This document shows, in pieces, positions 15,301-16,931 of a stretch of DNA of 16,931 nt. A model generated the notes under the pieces. It saw only the letters and a program-made list of their open reading frames with translations, made no database searches and had not been told where the DNA came from. This DNA is from CAYGTK01 sp964352775 (GTDB taxonomy: Bacteria; Bacteroidota; Bacteroidia; Chitinophagales; CAIOSU01), in contig CAYGTK010000076.1 in the NCBI GenBank assembly GCA_964352775.1, positions 1 to 16,931 on the forward strand, given 5' to 3'. Made by a program: the position numbers and the translations under genes. Each line of letters opens with the position of its first letter. The stretch's first letter is position 1.

Positions 15301-16237
15301 TTATTGTGAAGATGCTTCGCCTGTTACAGTAACAGTAGACCCAGCAGGTGGGGTGCTTTATGGCACAGGTGTAAGCGGAAACCAATTTGAACCAGCACTT
15401 GCGGGTGTAGGTAGCGATAGTGTATACTATACATTTACCGATGCTAATGGTTGTAGTGATACCATTGCCAGTTATGTAAGTGTGTTTGAATTACCCGAAG
15501 GGCAACTGTTTGCTCAAGATGCCATTTGTTTTGATTCTACCAATGGTTTGGCCTTTGTTATTGCTAATAATGGAACACTACCATATACCTATAGTTGGGG
15601 TGGGATATTAGGAGATACCTTAACCAACCTTGGGGCTGGTATGTATGATGTTTTAGTTACTGATGCCAATGGATGTACTTTTATGGGTAGTACTTTAGTT
15701 AACGAACCAGCTCCGCTTGTGGTTGACTTGTTTGCTGATAGAGACAGTGCCTTTTTGGGTCAAGAAGTGAATTTATGGTTCGAGCATAATTCGCCCGGAG
15801 ACCTTACAAGAACCTGGGGGCCTAGTGATGGATTTTTGATGCCAATAGCAGGAACAGATAGCGCAACAACGGAGATGCTGGAAACGGTGATGTATTCTAT
15901 TGAGATAAGAGACACCAATAACTGCCCAGCGGGTGATTCGCTAACTATTTATTTGAAACCAGAAAAAATTAGGTATCTGCCAAATGTATTTACGCCTAAT
16001 GGTGATGGCCTGAATGATGTGTTTGAAATCCAAGCCTTAGGCTTGCAAGACTATCGTATGCAGATATTTAATAGAGCAGGATCGAAAATATTTGAATCGA
16101 GAGAACCATCTGAAGGTTGGGACGGTACATTCAATGGTAAGAAATGCTTACCAGGGGTATATGTTTATCAGGTTACCCTTACCTATTACGATAAGGAATT
16201 GGAACGCTTGTACGGTTCCGTTACCTTGATTCGATGA
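12377..16237 (+). CDS. Large lectin-domain surface adhesin with T9SS type B (gliding-associated) C-terminal domain
   Basis: The 1286-residue product has a signal peptide (about 1-20). Domains in order: an L-type-lectin-like sandwich (about 22-240); an Ig/PKD-like unit with WSPTTGLSNPNI (Trp274); a C-type lectin domain (about 352-500) with WIGY, the calcium/sugar motif EPN (441-443), EDC (468-470) and WND (479-481); an Ig-like unit (about 500-575). Next comes a second WTPTTGLSDPNI unit (Trp602), interrupted by a carbohydrate-binding-like domain (about 635-801), and a third WSPSTDLS unit (Trp842). Two Ig-like repeats follow, each ending in FTDANGC, then an SprB-type repeat (PYTYSWGG ... VTDANGC). 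The type B C-terminal domain runs from about 1198 (LPNVFTPNGDGLNDVF) to the end. This predicts T9SS export and surface attachment, with glycan binding as the likely role. EPN suggests mannose-like ligands, from knowledge of the family. A Cys-rich insert (445-466) in the C-type domain is unusual. Confidence 0.93.
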   Translation: MRFAFTTLMVICTLYSYVYAQSFVFATLDGSPNMDTNGWTLVGSSATGDTPGDGDSDPDEMILTQAANSQASACYFSTPIDIGICDRWTVEFDYRIFGGNGADGIAFWFLANPPTAAINGGGLGISTAPQGLIVGLDPYQNCGGVTNPELQIRYGDGINNYIECPATAQPTLGALALIRQNNYNRMTVTYDNGNVEVFINGTSYLTGFYLTNYTGFLGFSASTGALNDQHSIKNVVISTSKPIALANAGGDQTICSGETVQLGQTPEPNVNYSWSPTTGLSNPNIANPTFTGTNAGVTPVVETFTLTATNASAPACFSTDVVAITIDPGAVNPNGCDLDSIRNVLTAAGCIEISGCNPGCSMYFFNPQSLTGNQAQAFAETFGANLVSIQSAAENQEIVNDLNALGVGGVIWIGYNDIATEGSFVWYDQSPISYTNWNPGEPNNLIPSCCNVPVFGCQSTQPRCNGGEDCTQLFPNGLWNDLPCDGGNDGSVIEIALCPQTTTSPDVTICNGASSTICASTILGSEPYSYEWPDGSTMSCISVSPSITTTYTVTVTGRYGCTSTDDVMVTVFDVPADAGADVAICEGDTTQLQGSGGDTYSWTPTTGLSDPNIDNPTASPAVTTNYVLTVQQVQGTLITNGDFSSGNVGFTSDYNFYTGAPNMGEGNYVVLPNPSPIHSGFTGADHTSGSGNFMIVNGSGSANQNVWCQTISVNPNTNYQFSTWVSSIALGSPALLQFSANGTLLGPVFSAPGSLNNWQQFFATWNSGANSSVTICIVNQNTTLGGNDFGLDDISFSEVCSGTDTVMVTVNPLPNIDAGLDSSICAGGSLQLLATGGVSYVWSPSTDLSATTIADPVSTPAANIRYYVDGTDANNCTIRDSVLITVDALPVVSFTGLNPTYCIDDSTSALIGTPSLGVFSGTGVVATDFNPVAAGVGPTAITYVFTDANGCVDSVINSTTVNELPVLGISGLDTGYCEDASPVTVTVDPAGGVLYGTGVSGNQFEPALAGVGSDSVYYTFTDANGCSDTIASYVSVFELPEGQLFAQDAICFDSTNGLAFVIANNGTLPYTYSWGGILGDTLTNLGAGMYDVLVTDANGCTFMGSTLVNEPAPLVVDLFADRDSAFLGQEVNLWFEHNSPGDLTRTWGPSDGFLMPIAGTDSATTEMLETVMYSIEIRDTNNCPAGDSLTIYLKPEKIRYLPNVFTPNGDGLNDVFEIQALGLQDYRMQIFNRAGSKIFESREPSEGWDGTFNGKKCLPGVYVYQVTLTYYDKELERLYGSVTLIR

Positions 16238-16500
16238 GTTTGTAAGTAAATGGCTTTCAATTCGTTACATAAATAGATATCGAATAAATGGCAGAAAGTG
16301 TCGCTATCATTGACTTTTAGACTACCCTGTAAGCCGCCAAAACCCACCACTGAAACCCTTGCTATCACTGCATCGTTAAAATGGACTGCACCGCTAGTGC
16401 ACCAAAAAGGGCCTTTTCAGTTTAAAAACCGAAAGTAAATGCACAAATGTAAAAGCCCTTCCGAGAATTTCGGAAGGGCTTAAATTCTGCTAAGAATATC
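16238..16500. other. Intergenic region with weak palindromes
   Basis: This 263-bp gap between the adhesin and the small anchored protein has no convincing gene. It holds a short palindrome with TGCAC (16387-16391) and GTGCA (16397-16401), a near-palindromic AAAAAGGGCCTTTT run just after it that could be a weak terminator for the adhesin mRNA, and the strong terminator at 16453-16481. Confidence 0.6.
16453..16481 (-). terminator. Strong rho-independent terminator of the small membrane-anchored protein gene
   Basis: A perfect 12-bp stem (AAGCCCTTCCGA at 16453-16464 and its complement at 16470-16481) encloses a five-base loop. In minus-strand RNA it is followed by further T residues (TTACATTTG), starting about 20 bases beyond the stop codon at 16501. 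The plus-strand exit is less T-rich. Confidence 0.85.
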
Positions 16501-16851
16501 TTACAAGATGTATCCCGCTCTTGCCGAGATATGTTTCTGCTCAGATTGATCAGCAAACTTTTCTTGACCATTTTCTAGGATAGCTACTTTTATAGCATCG
16601 CCATCTGAATTTCTAGTACCCACGTAAACAAAGTTACCTGCGTTACCAGTAAATTTAGTAGACCAAGAGGTTTTTACTTCCTCTTCTTTTTGCTCTCCAT
16701 TTGCATCGCGGTATACCACTTTGCAGGAAGAACAGTCTACCTTATACTCAATTTCATAGGAGGCTGCTTTAGAGGATCCAGATGTGAATCCAACAAAACC
16801 ACCGGCGGCAATCACCAACGCCACAATAACAAAAACTGCACTCTTGCCCAT
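16501..16851 (-). CDS. Small membrane-anchored protein, MmpS-like beta-sandwich possible
   Basis: The 116-residue product has an N-terminal signal anchor (about 4-22) preceded by a basic residue, a Ser/Gly linker, then a single beta-rich domain. It begins SYEIEYKVDC, with a CxxC pair (Cys40, Cys43), then KVVYRDANGE, a conserved-looking Trp63, FVYVGTRNSDGDAIKVAILENG, and ends ISARAGYIL. The order of strands, the YxxxGxxxxVxYxDxxG-like opening and a Trp before the middle strand recall MmpS-type accessory domains, but this is a weak structural inference. The gene stands alone with a strong terminator; its promoter is not recognised (AT-rich upstream, no TAnnTTTG). Its function is unknown. Confidence 0.7.
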   Translation of the reverse strand: MGKSAVFVIVALVIAAGGFVGFTSGSSKAASYEIEYKVDCSSCKVVYRDANGEQKEEEVKTSWSTKFTGNAGNFVYVGTRNSDGDAIKVAILENGQEKFADQSEQKHISARAGYIL

Positions 16852-16931
16852 AGTTGTTTTACTTTTTAAAAAATTAATTAGTTAATACAAGCCACGTATA
16901 CGCAGGTGATTAAATTATGTTACGTGAATAC

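Noticed and set aside
12377..16237. Tandem DNA repeat or CRISPR-like array in the adhesin gene
   Set aside because: The repeats are protein-level Ig/PKD modules; the DNA copies are strongly diverged and unevenly spaced.
16186..16368. 60-residue minus-strand open frame overlapping the adhesin 3' end
   Set aside because: It overlaps a certain gene, has no start signal or recognisable domain, and its composition is that of an antisense frame.
16408..16423. AAAAAGGGCCTTTT as a strong terminator of the adhesin gene
   Set aside because: The stem has almost no loop space and only about five pairs; left as a weak possibility.

Overview
The window looks like chromosomal DNA from a Bacteroidota member, most likely Flavobacteriales or a close relative. 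Three things seen in the sequence support this. Both giant secreted proteins end in type IX secretion (T9SS) C-terminal domains, one type A and one type B. Several genes are preceded by the Bacteroidota -7 promoter element TAnnTTTG, while Shine-Dalgarno sites are weak or absent. The gene families (DUF5777 barrel, SprB-type repeats, CLGI-type exosortase-like protein) are typical of this phylum. No tRNA, rRNA, CRISPR array, insertion sequence or phage gene was seen. No gene-free stretch exceeds 300 bases; the longest is 16238-16500.

Layout. 73-1460: housekeeping genes, yidD on the minus strand diverging from the tRNA hydroxylase trhO on the plus strand. 1447-3231: an outer-membrane barrel gene on the minus strand that overlaps the trhO 3' end, and a class I SAM methyltransferase on the plus strand. 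3283-9097: a minus-strand two-gene unit in which a polytopic membrane protein of unknown function is followed after 10 bp by a 1640-residue subtilisin-like protease with many domains and a T9SS type A signal. 9217-9741: a divergent exosortase/archaeosortase-like membrane protein with the Cys-Arg-His catalytic triad; it has an eight-G tract just before the catalytic Cys codon. 9746-10207: an OB-fold (tRNA_anti-like) membrane-anchored protein on the minus strand. 10338-12283: a plus-strand set of three genes encoding a mono-haem c lipoprotein, a YceI-family protein and a DUF5777 barrel. 12377-16237: a 1286-residue adhesin-like protein with an L-type-lectin-like domain, a C-type lectin domain, a carbohydrate-binding-like insert, Ig/PKD-like repeats, one SprB repeat and a T9SS type B signal. 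16501-16851: a small membrane-anchored protein with a strong terminator.

How the genes fit together. The dominant theme is the cell envelope and cell surface: T9SS cargo (protease and lectin adhesin), outer-membrane barrels, a haem lipoprotein with a YceI lipocalin, and a sortase-like membrane enzyme. The most promising material for an undescribed system is the divergent pair formed by the exosortase-like gene and the unknown membrane protein/protease operon. No PEP-CTERM-like substrate for the enzyme is present in the window. The second candidate is the OB-fold/haem lipoprotein/YceI/DUF5777 neighbourhood, which may form a periplasmic redox or lipid-handling module. Functions are inferred from residues read by eye; no database search was possible.
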